This document shows, in pieces, positions 59,701-64,000 of a DNA stretch of 64,000 nucleotides. Both the position numbers and the translations under genes were made by a program. The DNA comes from Apostichopus japonicus (Eukaryota > Echinodermata > Holothuroidea > Aspidochirotida > Stichopodidae). Position 1 is the stretch's first letter, and each line of letters begins with the position of its first letter. Under the pieces are notes generated by a model. That model was not told the DNA's origin and made no database searches. It saw only the letters and a list, made by a program, of their open reading frames with translations. The stretch spans positions 4,626,501 to 4,690,500 of the forward strand of contig NC_092580.1 in assembly GCF_037975245.1 (NCBI RefSeq), in the 5' to 3' direction.

Positions 59701-61788
59701 CAATGTATGTAAAACGCAGCGACTGTAAACACGTGAGTGCAAGGGGAACGAAGAAGAAGAAGAAGAAAAAGACAACACTTCTAGACATACATAAAAAGAT
59801 AAACATACAAATCTAGAAAACAGAAGCGTGCATGAGTCAGTGAGGGGTCTTGTGTACTGCTAAAGCAGACATATGTTACCCAGATAAATATAGTTGGCAG
59901 AGATCAAACACACCGTGACTCATATATTAATAATACGCCAAGCTAGATTGCCTTCATCAACCATAAATAGTAAAAAAAATGTAATAAAGGCTTTAAACAC
60001 AGATCATAAGGTACCAAAAAAGAATTAATTTAACAGACCGTGGAGCAAGCCTAAGAGAGACCATGCATGTAATTTACCGAACAAATGTCTGGCACGTCAC
60101 TATATTTCTTTCTTTTTTTTTTGCTTCCCTTATTGTCCTTTTTTTTGTCAATTCAGAAGACAAAAATGATTGTTTTTTTTTTGTCTCTATATATAAATAT
60201 GTATATGAAGTCATATCTTCCTGCTTCATCACCTGACAAAATGGAGGAAAACAATTAAGAAAGGCCCAACTAATAAGCACTACGATCCAAGGAAAGATGT
60301 TTTCCTTGATGAATGGATTGGAAATGGATGACTTGATTGTGAAATTAGTCTGCTGTTGCATTAATCAATCAAAAATATATACATGTACAAAAGATACTGT
60401 ATGTGTGTGTGTGTGTGTTTATGTTGATGTATGTGTGTGTATGTATGTCTATATATTCACGTCACAATACTGTCTTTAATACAAGATTGAGCATTAATGT
60501 GCAGCATACATGTTTGATAAAAGGGCGGGCGGCAGTACTAATGCATATAAAAATGCCCAAAATTATTCATCCTCAAATTGTTTCAGATTAGTTATTACAA
60601 TTTGTTTCGGCTTAAAAAGTCTAATAACAGGGATAGGTCCTTTCTACAACCGACCAATATCTTTCACTTTGAAGTAAGAAACAGACAGCATTTTATAAGC
60701 ATTTTTCTGGTTTGTTTATGCATGCATTGTTCTGGTGGGGTTGGGTGCATCCCTATGTATTTTTCTCTTTGCTTTGATGCTCTTTTGACTCTTCTCTCCC
60801 TCCCCCTTCCAACCCCCATCCCCCTCCCCCTCCCAACCCCCATCCCCCTCCCCCTCCCCAACCCCCATCCCAACCTTCTTTATTATTCCCATTGGTTCCC
60901 TTTCTTTAGTGCCCTTTTTCTGTTCTTTTTTCATTCCGGACTGCAATAGCAAACTACAACCAGGAGATACGATAAAGATGCCACCTCAACTAAAACAGAT
61001 CAAAGTTGTACTAGTTCTTGTACTAATATATTGTACTAGTATATTGAACAAGTATATTGTACTAGTTATTGTACTAGTATACTGTGCTAGTTCTTGTACT
61101 AGTATATTGTACTAGTATATTGTGGGATATATGATATTGGTTGAGGTAGTTTGAGTATGTATATCTAAAAATGCAGATTAAAGAGCCCACGCATGTTACT
61201 ACCTGTACAAGTTATCGCTGTCTGGAATCTAAGTATACACTAGTATTATATGAACAGAGGAGGCGTTGTTGTCACAGACCCTTATAAAAAGTTTCTTTGT
61301 ACACATGAACGTATTTGTATTTTGTAAAGGGGGGGGGGGGGGGTGTTCACTTACTTGATAAGATACTCCAAGCTTCTTGTGGGCACTCCTCCCTTATCAT
61401 GTTCTGTGTACTATTATGTTGTTTGTTTCAAAAGTGACTGAAATAGAGTTCACCCCAGCTGTGTTTTAATGCGGATGTTACTTTATGAAGGATGATATTT
61501 GTTGCTATTTGTTGAGAGACAGACAGACAGACAGACAGACAATAAAAATTATTAATATTCATATATACAGCCAAAGATTTGAAACTTTAAGTACACCTAG
61601 AGGGATGGAGTATTTGTCTGCCAAAGATATAAAAAAAACTGTGTTCCCTTACATTTTTTGTTTCTGTCCTGGGTGTATTCGGTGGTGTGACCTGCTTGAT
61701 GAGGGGGCATCTGTTATTGCTATTCACCCATCGAAGGGAGGTGGTACTTCTGGATCCCGCACACTGAGATTCTCGACGACGCGTGCAG
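17625..61788 (-). CDS. PLXN: plexin, semaphorin receptor (25 exons, 5' end outside window)
   Basis: Plexins are single-pass receptors for semaphorins; ligand binding activates an intracellular GAP for Rap/Ras-family GTPases that controls axon guidance and cell adhesion. I traced 25 exons with GT-AG junctions and matching phases, 4,135 coding bases, giving 1,377 residues plus a split first codon. In this numbering: PSI1 (second half, 1-45), beta-sandwich (46-about 120), PSI2 (about 130-165), second beta-sandwich (172-280), PSI3 (281-325), four IPT domains (about 335-720), TM helix (about 722-746), juxtamembrane coiled coil (about 755-785) and GAP domain (about 785-1340) with a Rho-GTPase-binding insert (about 985-1099). 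GAP arginines are present: R912/R913 in MRRNESV and R1219 in LPLRFW. The chain ends ITEL, a class I PDZ ligand as in vertebrate B plexins. The extracellular exons align at least as easily with A plexins, so the subclass is open. The Sema domain is off the right edge. Confidence 0.95.
18564..18930 (-). CDS. PLXN: plexin exon 24: second GAP arginine segment
   Basis: The acceptor is TTCCAG before 18930 and the donor GTAGGG follows 18564. It carries [13 protein letters not shown], whose Arg (R1219) is one of the catalytic GAP arginines, followed by [24 protein letters not shown] and SDQDMN, all hallmark plexin GAP motifs. At 367 bases it is the largest exon in the window. Confidence 0.96.
19457..19626 (-). 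CDS. PLXN: plexin exon 23: GAP segment
   Basis: The acceptor is TTACAG before 19626 and the donor GTATTT follows 19457. It encodes [15 protein letters not shown], then [12 protein letters not shown] and VVHSWKSN, matching the plexin GAP core. It ends with two bases of the Ser codon completed in exon 24. Confidence 0.96.
20241..20419 (-). CDS. PLXN: plexin exon 22: linker back into the GAP domain
   Basis: The acceptor is CATAG before 20419 and the donor GTAAAT follows 20241. It encodes a Ser/Pro-rich linker and then [11 protein letters not shown] and [14 protein letters not shown], the conserved segment that leads from the Rho-binding insert into the second half of the GAP domain. Confidence 0.95.
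20603..20684 (-). CDS. PLXN: plexin exon 21: end of Rho-GTPase-binding domain
   Basis: The acceptor is GTTAG before 20684 and the donor GTATGT follows 20603. Its 82 bases encode [11 protein letters not shown] and a Gly/Ser/Tyr-rich stretch, the last beta-strand of the ubiquitin-like Rho-binding insert and the start of its flexible exit. A T-rich tract lies just inside the downstream intron. Confidence 0.9.
21183..21286 (-). CDS. PLXN: plexin exon 20: Rho-GTPase-binding domain
   Basis: The acceptor is TTCCAG before 21286 and the donor GTAAGT follows 21183. It encodes [20 protein letters not shown], matching the LQDED...KRLNTL block of plexin Rho-GTPase-binding domains, and ends RHYG. The first codon is split with exon 19. 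Confidence 0.94.
21764..21920 (-). CDS. PLXN: plexin exon 19: start of Rho-GTPase-binding domain
   Basis: The acceptor is CCATAG before 21920 and the donor GTTAGT follows 21764. It encodes [20 protein letters not shown], the first strand and helix of the ubiquitin-like insert, followed by [12 protein letters not shown], equivalent to the PYSQRP...DLDL segment of other plexins. Confidence 0.95.
22412..22625 (-). CDS. PLXN: plexin exon 18: GAP segment after the arginine pair
   Basis: The acceptor is TCAAAG before 22625 and the donor GTAAGT follows 22412. It completes the second Arg of the RR pair and encodes [35 protein letters not shown] and [12 protein letters not shown], highly diagnostic of the first half of plexin GAP domains. 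Confidence 0.97.
22891..23159 (-). CDS. PLXN: plexin exon 17: GAP segment with first arginine
   Basis: The acceptor is CTCAG before 23159 and the donor GTAATT follows 22891. It encodes [36 protein letters not shown] and ends KLLMR plus two bases of the next Arg, so the catalytic RR pair is split across the exon 17/18 junction. A second AG three bases inside (CAGCAG) could give a one-Gln splice variant. Confidence 0.95.
27870..30080. repeat. higher-order repeat of 1,212 bp inside the minisatellite
   Basis: Landmark variants recur at an exact offset of 1,212 bases: AAGATGCACTACAG at about 28500 and 29712, a TGATACCACACTGAC variant near 28390 and 29601, and a CTGTCTGACATCACAATG variant near 27966 and 29178. 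Blocks of about 16-17 different 73-bp monomers were thus duplicated as a unit, the same organisation as higher-order satellite repeats. Confidence 0.85.
30100..31300. repeat. second higher-order block, about 727 bp offset
   Basis: A rare variant containing ACCCCTGGGGGACTGACAC occurs near 30294 and again near 31020, and the surrounding monomers match in order at an offset of about 727 bases. An aberrant short stretch near 30608-30655 (ACACTACAGAACACTACACT) looks like a scar of the rearrangement. Confidence 0.75.
33035..34030. repeat. ~140-bp minisatellite, about 7 copies
   Basis: The unit reads CTCTGTCTCTGACGTCTTTG, then a CTCGTTGTCTCCCAGTTCTG block, then TTGTTTCTCTGCTGCCCTCA and TCTTGGCAGCTTCTGTTACG before CATGTGACGTC. 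Offsets between matching landmarks are 139-141 bases. Minus-strand frames read as a charged peptide ([18 protein letters not shown]), but the period does not preserve one frame over all copies. Each unit contains several TGACGT or TTACGTCA words. Confidence 0.92.
34031..34480. repeat. decaying edge of the 140-bp array and C/T-rich spacer
   Basis: Fragments of the 140-bp unit (CCACAGTTCTGACATCCACC, TTGGTCATCT, TCTGTTC) continue with increasing divergence and shortened spacing, then give way to non-repetitive C/T-rich sequence with CACCCACCCACCCCCATCC near 34460. No exon is recognisable here. Confidence 0.65.
34489..34588. repeat. 10-bp CTGTTCTGTG tandem repeat
   Basis: About ten copies of CTGTTCTGTG alternate in the pattern TGTGCTCTGTTC and TGTGTTCTGTTC, giving an apparent 20-bp period in places. 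It lies just 3' (on the + strand) of the C/T-rich spacer. Confidence 0.9.
34597..34779. repeat. 5-bp (TCCTA/TCCTG/TTCTA)n repeat beside exon 16
   Basis: About 36 pentamers of the TCCTA type alternate with TCCTG and TTCTA. The array ends some 20 bases from the 3' end of exon 16, so it begins almost immediately downstream of that exon's donor in the transcript, where it would read as a purine-rich TAGGA/CAGGA tract. Confidence 0.9.
34799..34935 (-). CDS. PLXN: plexin exon 16: start of the cytoplasmic GAP region
   Basis: The acceptor is CCTCAG before 34935 and the donor GTTAGT follows 34799. It completes the Ala of CKEAFAELQ and encodes [30 protein letters not shown] and DHPVLSELT, the diagnostic N-terminal part of the plexin cytoplasmic domain. 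Confidence 0.96.
35084..35315 (-). CDS. PLXN: plexin exon 15: transmembrane helix and coiled coil
   Basis: The acceptor is TTTCAG before 35315 and the donor GTAAGA follows 35084. After a short extracellular strand it encodes the membrane helix [20 protein letters not shown], a Cys-rich exit with YRR, and a charged heptad-like helix ([18 protein letters not shown]) that matches the juxtamembrane coiled coil of plexins, ending MECKE. Confidence 0.95.
35721..35879 (-). CDS. PLXN: plexin exon 14: IPT4, second half
   Basis: The acceptor is TGACAG before 35879 and the donor GTAAGT follows 35721; both phases are 0. It encodes [20 protein letters not shown], a Cys pair (EEECLNIF and LRCDAP), and ends LPYVT. 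This is the typical second half of an IPT fold, with a sequon at NLT. Confidence 0.92.
36052..36300 (-). CDS. PLXN: plexin exon 13: IPT3 end and IPT4 start
   Basis: The acceptor is TTCAG before 36300 and the donor GTGAGC follows 36052; both phases are 0. It encodes [28 protein letters not shown], then [19 protein letters not shown], matching the IPT3/IPT4 junction of plexins. Confidence 0.93.
36473..36566 (-). CDS. PLXN: plexin exon 12: IPT3 core strand
   Basis: The acceptor is TCGTAG before 36566 and the donor GTAAGC follows 36473. Its 94 bases encode [19 protein letters not shown], the G-x-L-x-V-x-G-x-N-L signature of IPT domains, with two N-glycosylation sequons (NLT, NHT). Confidence 0.92.
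37190..37354 (-). CDS. PLXN: plexin exon 11: IPT2 end and IPT3 start
   Basis: The acceptor is TTGCAG before 37354 and the donor GTAAGT follows 37190. It encodes [31 protein letters not shown], then [20 protein letters not shown], where a new IPT domain begins. Confidence 0.92.
38233..38369 (-). CDS. PLXN: plexin exon 10: IPT2 start
   Basis: The acceptor is CTCTAG before 38369 and the donor GTATTC follows 38233. It encodes [20 protein letters not shown], then [15 protein letters not shown], the classic P-x-S/T-G-P-x-x-G-G-T IPT opening, and CEIES. Confidence 0.95.
38913..39039 (-). CDS. PLXN: plexin exon 9: IPT1 second half
   Basis: The acceptor is TTGTAG before 39039, after an unusually long poly(T) tract, and the donor GTTAGT follows 38913. 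It encodes [20 protein letters not shown], an acidic strand (GDDENDYKG) and QDFYFV, the last strand of IPT1. Confidence 0.92.
39439..39587 (-). CDS. PLXN: plexin exon 8: IPT1 first half
   Basis: The acceptor is TTCAG before 39587 and the donor GTGAGT follows 39439. It encodes [20 protein letters not shown], then [20 protein letters not shown], an IPT opening and the G-x-N-L strand with a sequon. Confidence 0.92.
39956..40134 (-). CDS. PLXN: plexin exon 7: PSI3
   Basis: The acceptor is TTTCAG before 40134 and the donor GTAAGT follows 39956. It encodes [20 protein letters not shown], then [13 protein letters not shown], with the C-x-x-C and CGWC cysteine pattern of a PSI domain; it ends PNPVIDS at the entry to IPT1. 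Confidence 0.97.
40135..41454 (-). other. PLXN: plexin intron with splice-site-bearing array and foldback element
   Basis: The intron between exons 6 and 7 is mostly a ~70-bp tandem array and one inserted foldback element, both listed separately. If any downstream copy of the donor were used, the reading frame from exon 6 would hit a TAG eight codons or so after the normal exon end. Confidence 0.8.
40205..41480 (-). repeat. ~70-bp array copying the exon 6 end and its donor site
   Basis: On the minus strand the unit contains CCCAGGAAACACCACTG followed by GTAATCAT or GTTAATCA, which is the last part of exon 6 plus its 5' splice site. Copies lie near 40217, 40290, 41045, 41104, 41168, 41243, 41313 and 41383, and the true exon copy at 41453; the last four are spaced exactly 70 bases. 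The rest of the unit is CCCATATCACCTATATCAAG plus a C/T-rich linker. The array starts inside the exon, so coding sequence was caught in the amplification. Confidence 0.9.
40330..41012. mobile_element. 683-bp foldback element with iterated inverted ends
   Basis: The left arm (40335-40497) is a run of TCATTTCGCCCAACCAGCCTGG-like 22-bp units; the right arm (about 40946-41008) is the same unit in reverse complement. The outermost match is CTGGTCACTTCGCCCAAC and its complement. The 9-bp word CACCCATAT occurs on both sides (40321-40329 and 41013-41021), consistent with a target-site duplication, although this word is also part of the host array. The centre is AT-rich with no transposase frame. Confidence 0.75.
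41455..41548 (-). CDS. PLXN: plexin exon 6: end of the PSI2-PSI3 linker domain
   Basis: The acceptor is GTTACAG before 41548 and the donor GTAATC follows 41455. It encodes [20 protein letters not shown] and [11 protein letters not shown], matching the segment just before PSI3 in other plexins. The final 20 or so bases and the donor are repeated eight times in the following intron. Confidence 0.94.
41549..43969 (-). other. PLXN: plexin intron between exons 5 and 6
   Basis: No exon-like sequence was found on either strand. Poly(G) at 42555-42569 and short A/T-rich tracts are the only simple features seen. Confidence 0.7.
43970..44074 (-). CDS. PLXN: plexin exon 5: PSI2-PSI3 linker domain
   Basis: The acceptor is TTGCAG before 44074 (a second AG three bases on could drop one Gln) and the donor GTGAGT follows 43970; both phases are 0. 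It encodes [18 protein letters not shown], then [15 protein letters not shown], matching the YECVL...LRFNSSSLQCQ segment of plexins. Confidence 0.92.
50939..50982 (+). repeat. (GGGGGA)n purine tract with G-quadruplex potential
   Basis: About seven runs of three to five G separated by single A lie on the + strand, enough for stable G-quadruplex formation by the usual G3+N1-7 rule. For the plexin transcript the other strand is used, so the RNA would carry the C-rich version. Confidence 0.85.
52001..52270 (+). mobile_element. tRNA-derived SINE
   Basis: A tRNA-like head includes an A-box-like segment (TGGTCCAATGGGAAGG at about 52019-52034), a possible GCA anticodon context (ATTTGCAATC) and a perfect B box GGTTCGAGTCC (52062-52072). 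It is followed by TTGGGCAAGGCACTCTTCACC, a phrase that follows the tRNA head in several invertebrate SINE families. The 3' half is unique-looking and the end and target duplication are not certain. It sits about 110 bases downstream of exon 4 in the transcript, antisense to the gene. Confidence 0.7.
52388..52516 (-). CDS. PLXN: plexin exon 4: after PSI2
   Basis: The acceptor is CAACAG before 52516 and the donor GTAAGT follows 52388; phases are 0. It encodes [20 protein letters not shown], then [16 protein letters not shown], matching the CPQL...ILIPVG...ITLKARNLP block after PSI2. An earlier GT within GAGGTAGAA was rejected as donor because GTAAGT is stronger. Confidence 0.93.
52517..53290 (-). 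other. PLXN: plexin intron between exons 3 and 4
   Basis: No feature beyond a short TG-rich stretch near 52735 and a poly(C) run at 53187-53202 is visible. Confidence 0.7.
53291..53499 (-). CDS. PLXN: plexin exon 3: PSI2
   Basis: The acceptor is ACTCAG before 53499 and the donor GTGAGT follows 53291. It encodes [16 protein letters not shown], then [30 protein letters not shown] and [10 protein letters not shown], with the C-x-x-C and CxWC pattern of the second plexin PSI domain. Confidence 0.96.
54060..54840. repeat. 43-bp tandem repeat, about 18 copies
   Basis: The unit reads GCTACATATGATTGTACCAA, CATTGAATGACAACCAACAG, ACT. Several neighbouring copies (about 54500-54670) are almost identical, while the outer ones vary and include a longer TATACTGTTGTATCATTATT version. 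Confidence 0.92.
56985..57525. repeat. ~126-bp tandem repeat, about 4 copies
   Basis: Copies begin near 56980 (partial), 57095, 57223 and 57348 with AACATGTGTACATTATTCTA-like sequence. They continue with a TGTTGCA...GGACGTGCTATA segment, GGCACGCTTTATATTTGACA and a CTGTTCAACTCTATATGTCA segment. The unit itself contains diverged shorter repeats (GACATGCTATATAATT). Confidence 0.85.
57770..57938 (-). CDS. PLXN: plexin exon 2: between PSI1 and PSI2
   Basis: The acceptor is TTGCAG before 57938 and the donor GTAAGT follows 57770. It encodes [20 protein letters not shown], then [17 protein letters not shown] and [10 protein letters not shown], matching the beta-sandwich segment of plexins (C-x-F-G/E-D/N...V-x-C-x-S/T-P). 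Confidence 0.94.
57968..59331 (+). repeat. GGTA/GGTACATA array, about 1.35 kb
   Basis: The core is (GGTA)n interrupted by ACATA so that AGGTAGGTACAT 12-mers and longer versions alternate, with rare GGATA, GGAAG and TTGG variants. The minus strand reads TACC/TATG and is stop-free in three frames for hundreds of codons (Tyr/Leu/Pro/Thr/Val), one of which is in phase with exon 2. It lies in the intron between exons 1 and 2, ending about 30 bases from the exon 2 acceptor. Confidence 0.95.
60795..60872. repeat. C-rich CCCTCCCCCAACCCCCAT repeat
   Basis: Three to four imperfect copies of an 18-24 base C-rich unit (CCTCCCCCTCCCAACCCCCA) occur. The complementary strand is G-rich with several GGG runs and could form a G-quadruplex. 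Confidence 0.8.
61005..61130. repeat. palindromic TACTAGTATATTG tandem repeat
   Basis: The phrase TGTACTAGTATATTGTACTAG repeats with variants (TTGTACTAGTTCTTG). Because ACTAGT is its own complement, every unit is locally palindromic. Confidence 0.8.
61516..61541. repeat. (GACA)n microsatellite
   Basis: About six tandem GACA tetramers follow GAGA in the intron just 5' (on the + strand) of plexin exon 1. Confidence 0.9.
61653..61788 (-). CDS. PLXN: plexin exon 1 in window: second half of PSI1
   Basis: The acceptor is CTCCAG before 61788 and the donor GTAAGG follows 61653. Its first base completes a codon begun in an exon beyond the window. It encodes CTRRRESQC, then [12 protein letters not shown], matching the CTR+xEC...C end of plexin PSI1. 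The exon with the CGWC half of PSI1 was not found up to position 64,000. Confidence 0.9.
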
Positions 61789-62470
61789 CTGGAGAGAAAC
61801 AAAAACACAAGACAGAGGAATAAACGTGTGTGAACATGTCGTATATACACACATACACGTATGAACGTGGTTAGTTTGTGTTGAGAGATCTTGCTCACAT
61901 TATTATGAACCAATCAAAACTGAATAGAAATCTTAATAGACACTGAATATTCATATTGCCCGAAATACTGTTACTTAATAAGTGCTTAAAAGAATACTAT
62001 GCATAATTAAAATTGGTCAAACTGATCATAGCTAGTTGTGACGTCTAGCCTTATTTTGCATAACGCAAGCATTTTCTAGCAACAATCATGCCATGTTAAT
62101 TATTATGCAGTTCCCATGGTGACATAAAGCACAATTCTTTTATTTAAAAGCAAACTGCAGTCTGCTCTAAAAATGAAATATCCAAAGCTGTCAGATATTG
62201 ATCATATATTCAACATTTTACTGTACATCTGTAGTGAAAAAAATGGAAAACATTTTTATTATTACCAAAAGAAAAATGTTTAATTCATCGTGTCAATTAA
62301 CATTATAGTCAACTTTGTGAATCTCAAGTTTTTCTGTTTTCTGACTCTCAATTAAGTAAATGTAAGAGAGACATACAGACAAGGGTGACAACATTTATGC
62401 AAATTCCATCTCTAAGAGCCATCTAACAGACGATTGCACTTAATACAGTGACTTCTATCTGACTACTTAC

Positions 62471-62551
62471 ATTATAACCAATAGTACTCTGTACAGAACC
62501 ATCGACAGAGCATAAATCACAGGTTTGGAAGATCGTCATGTGACAGACGTA
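62471..62551 (-). pseudogene. possible relic of a PSI2-type exon end
   Basis: The minus strand has an open fragment that includes IFQTCDLCSVDGSVQSTIG followed by a strong donor GTAAGT (62465-62470). It resembles the end of exon 3 (IFENSC, then C-D-Q-D-G-T-V-Y before a donor in the same phase). There is no acceptor and a stop lies just upstream. It may be a decayed duplicate or coincidence. Confidence 0.15.
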
Positions 62552-62879
62552 CTATCATTCGCAAAGACAAAAGAAAGTGCACTTTAACGCACGGTGACAT
62601 TTTTAAAACCTCAGGCCCGAGAATTAACGAGTATATATATGTCAGGAGAAAAGTACGGAAAAGTTTAAATTTGGGCAATTTTTTTTATTTTTCCTCCCGA
62701 TGTTATCTGCTCCTAAGACATCCGTTACAGTCACACCAAGATGAGATCGGTATGATGTTCCATTATTCGCCATTATCAAAGTAATTAAATGCATGGTTCC
62801 ATGAAAGTAAAACGGTAATTACAGTTACTTTCAAGTTCCTTTGCAGAGATTTTCATAGCACAAGTTGTAAACATTTTGT

Positions 62880-62931
62880 ACTAAATTTAAGCAGATGTGA
62901 TAACGTACTAAATTTAAGCAGATGTGATAAC
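62880..62931. repeat. 26-bp perfect direct duplication
   Basis: ACTAAATTTAAGCAGATGTG plus ATAACGT is present twice in direct succession. It is a recent small tandem duplication in the intron. Confidence 0.9.
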
Positions 62932-64000
62932 GTTAATGACAGTGGATTAGGGACTATTGTGTTACAAGACTAAGCAAAACGAGTCTAAATTTTTCTTTTC
63001 AAAGAGAGGCTTTCAAAGAGAGGCTTGTTGACATGTTGACATACTATACTTGATCTGATTCGTTTACTTCCCATAAGCTGAGACAGCTAACTGAGATCGA
63101 GATGCATATATTTCACGGAATAATTTATCCAATATGGCATCGCAAAATACTGTATTAAAAATATGGGCAAAATGCTATCAAAATGCAAAGATATATATTG
63201 CAGTTTTGTTTACACAGGAGCCATAGTAGACTGTGAGAGACAAGAGTCAGAGAATTGGAAAACCCGTCCACACAGAATTTGAACGACTAAATTAATCCCT
63301 TGGTTATATATTTTTGGAAATGGCATAATAATATGTTATGCAAAATAAATTCATGCCATCAAACCCATTTGTTCATGTTTTCTTTCTTCACAAAATAAAC
63401 ATTTTCAGTAATTAGCAATATTAGTCATAAAATTAGTCAAATTAGTCAAAATTGCTATTTAAAATGGTAACATTTTAAATGATATCTCTGATAATGATGT
63501 ATAATATTACCATCCCATAAAAACAGCTACATTGATGGTCCTTGGTAAAAAACTAAATCTTCATCTCAGCTGATCTAAATTTTTAGACAAATGTTAATTC
63601 AAAACAAGGTACTTCATTCACTATATAACCATTAAACTGGCATTTTATAACCCACAAGTGAGGTTGTAATGAGCTAAATGTCTTTTCCATAGAGTCTCCT
63701 CAAATGGCTCGCACTTAATTGGTAATGAAGAAGAATTAATTGCTCTGCTAGAGTAATACAATCTGTGCGATTCTGTCTATAATCTTCGCAATCTGCAACA
63801 TTTGCATATCTCCCGATGCCATTTTACGACTTGTCAGAATCACTTACAAGATGCATCTCAAATTTTAAATATCCTTTTTTTTACTCTCTGAAAATGTAAC
63901 AAGTCACAAAGGTGATTTTGAAAATGCCTTTCGGCAGAAAGATTCATAGACTCTTTATTTTCTTCTTATAAAGACGACGTGTCTGGGCAAATGGCTAATC

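Larger units (their letters stand above)
59332..61652 (-). other. PLXN: rest of the plexin intron between exons 1 and 2
   Basis: It contains several simple repeats: a (TG)n tract near 60400-60440, a CCCCCAT-type C-rich tract at 60795-60872, a TACTAGTATATTG palindromic repeat at 61005-61130, a poly(G) run at 61328-61343 and (GACA)n at 61516-61541. No exon was seen. Confidence 0.7.
61789..64000 (-). other. PLXN: plexin intron running off the right edge
   Basis: I searched this stretch for the missing CGWC half of PSI1 and for Sema-domain exons and found none, so the upstream exons lie outside. It holds a 26-bp direct duplication at 62880-62931 and a weak PSI-like open fragment at 62471-62551. 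Confidence 0.65.

Overview
This window is animal (eukaryotic) genomic DNA: intron-rich, AT-rich outside its repeats, and crowded with minisatellites, microsatellites, poly(C)/poly(G) runs and small DNA transposons. The two recognisable genes are a rhodopsin-class GPCR and a plexin. Gene content, repeat style and a tRNA-derived SINE suggest a marine invertebrate deuterostome, perhaps an echinoderm. That is inference; nothing in the window names the species.

Layout. Positions 1-4.1 kb are intergenic, with two copies of a short hAT-like element, one of them with an 8-bp target duplication. Positions 4.1-7.5 kb hold a + strand GPCR with a single coding exon (ATG at 5507, stop ending at 6967); a candidate 5' untranslated exon lies upstream. 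Positions 7.5-16.9 kb have no convincing gene; they contain a ~700-bp sequence present twice in direct orientation and a 54-bp tandem repeat.

From 17,625 to the right edge the window is one minus-strand gene, a plexin. I traced 25 coding exons (61,788 down to 17,625), each with an AG acceptor, a GT donor and compatible phases; together they encode 1,377 residues plus one split codon. In order they give the second half of PSI1, a beta-sandwich region, PSI2, PSI3, four IPT/TIG domains, a transmembrane helix, a juxtamembrane coiled coil, and the split Ras/Rap GAP domain with a Rho-GTPase-binding insert. The chain ends in ITEL, a class I PDZ ligand. The signal peptide, Sema domain and first half of PSI1 lie beyond position 64,000.

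The introns carry most of the unusual structure. The 11.6-kb intron between the juxtamembrane exon and the next GAP exon is almost entirely tandem repeats: a ~73-bp minisatellite of about 9.7 kb with higher-order repeats of 1,212 bp, then a ~140-bp array, a 10-bp array and a 5-bp array. A second intron has a ~70-bp array that copies the 3' end of the upstream exon together with its 5' splice site at least eight times, and a 683-bp foldback element is inserted in that array. A third has a ~1.35-kb GGTA-type array whose minus strand is open and runs in frame into the next exon. I found no CRISPR array, no intact transposase or reverse transcriptase and no operon, and nothing I would call a new multi-gene system. 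The splice-site-bearing minisatellite and the nested intronic satellite are the most novel observations.
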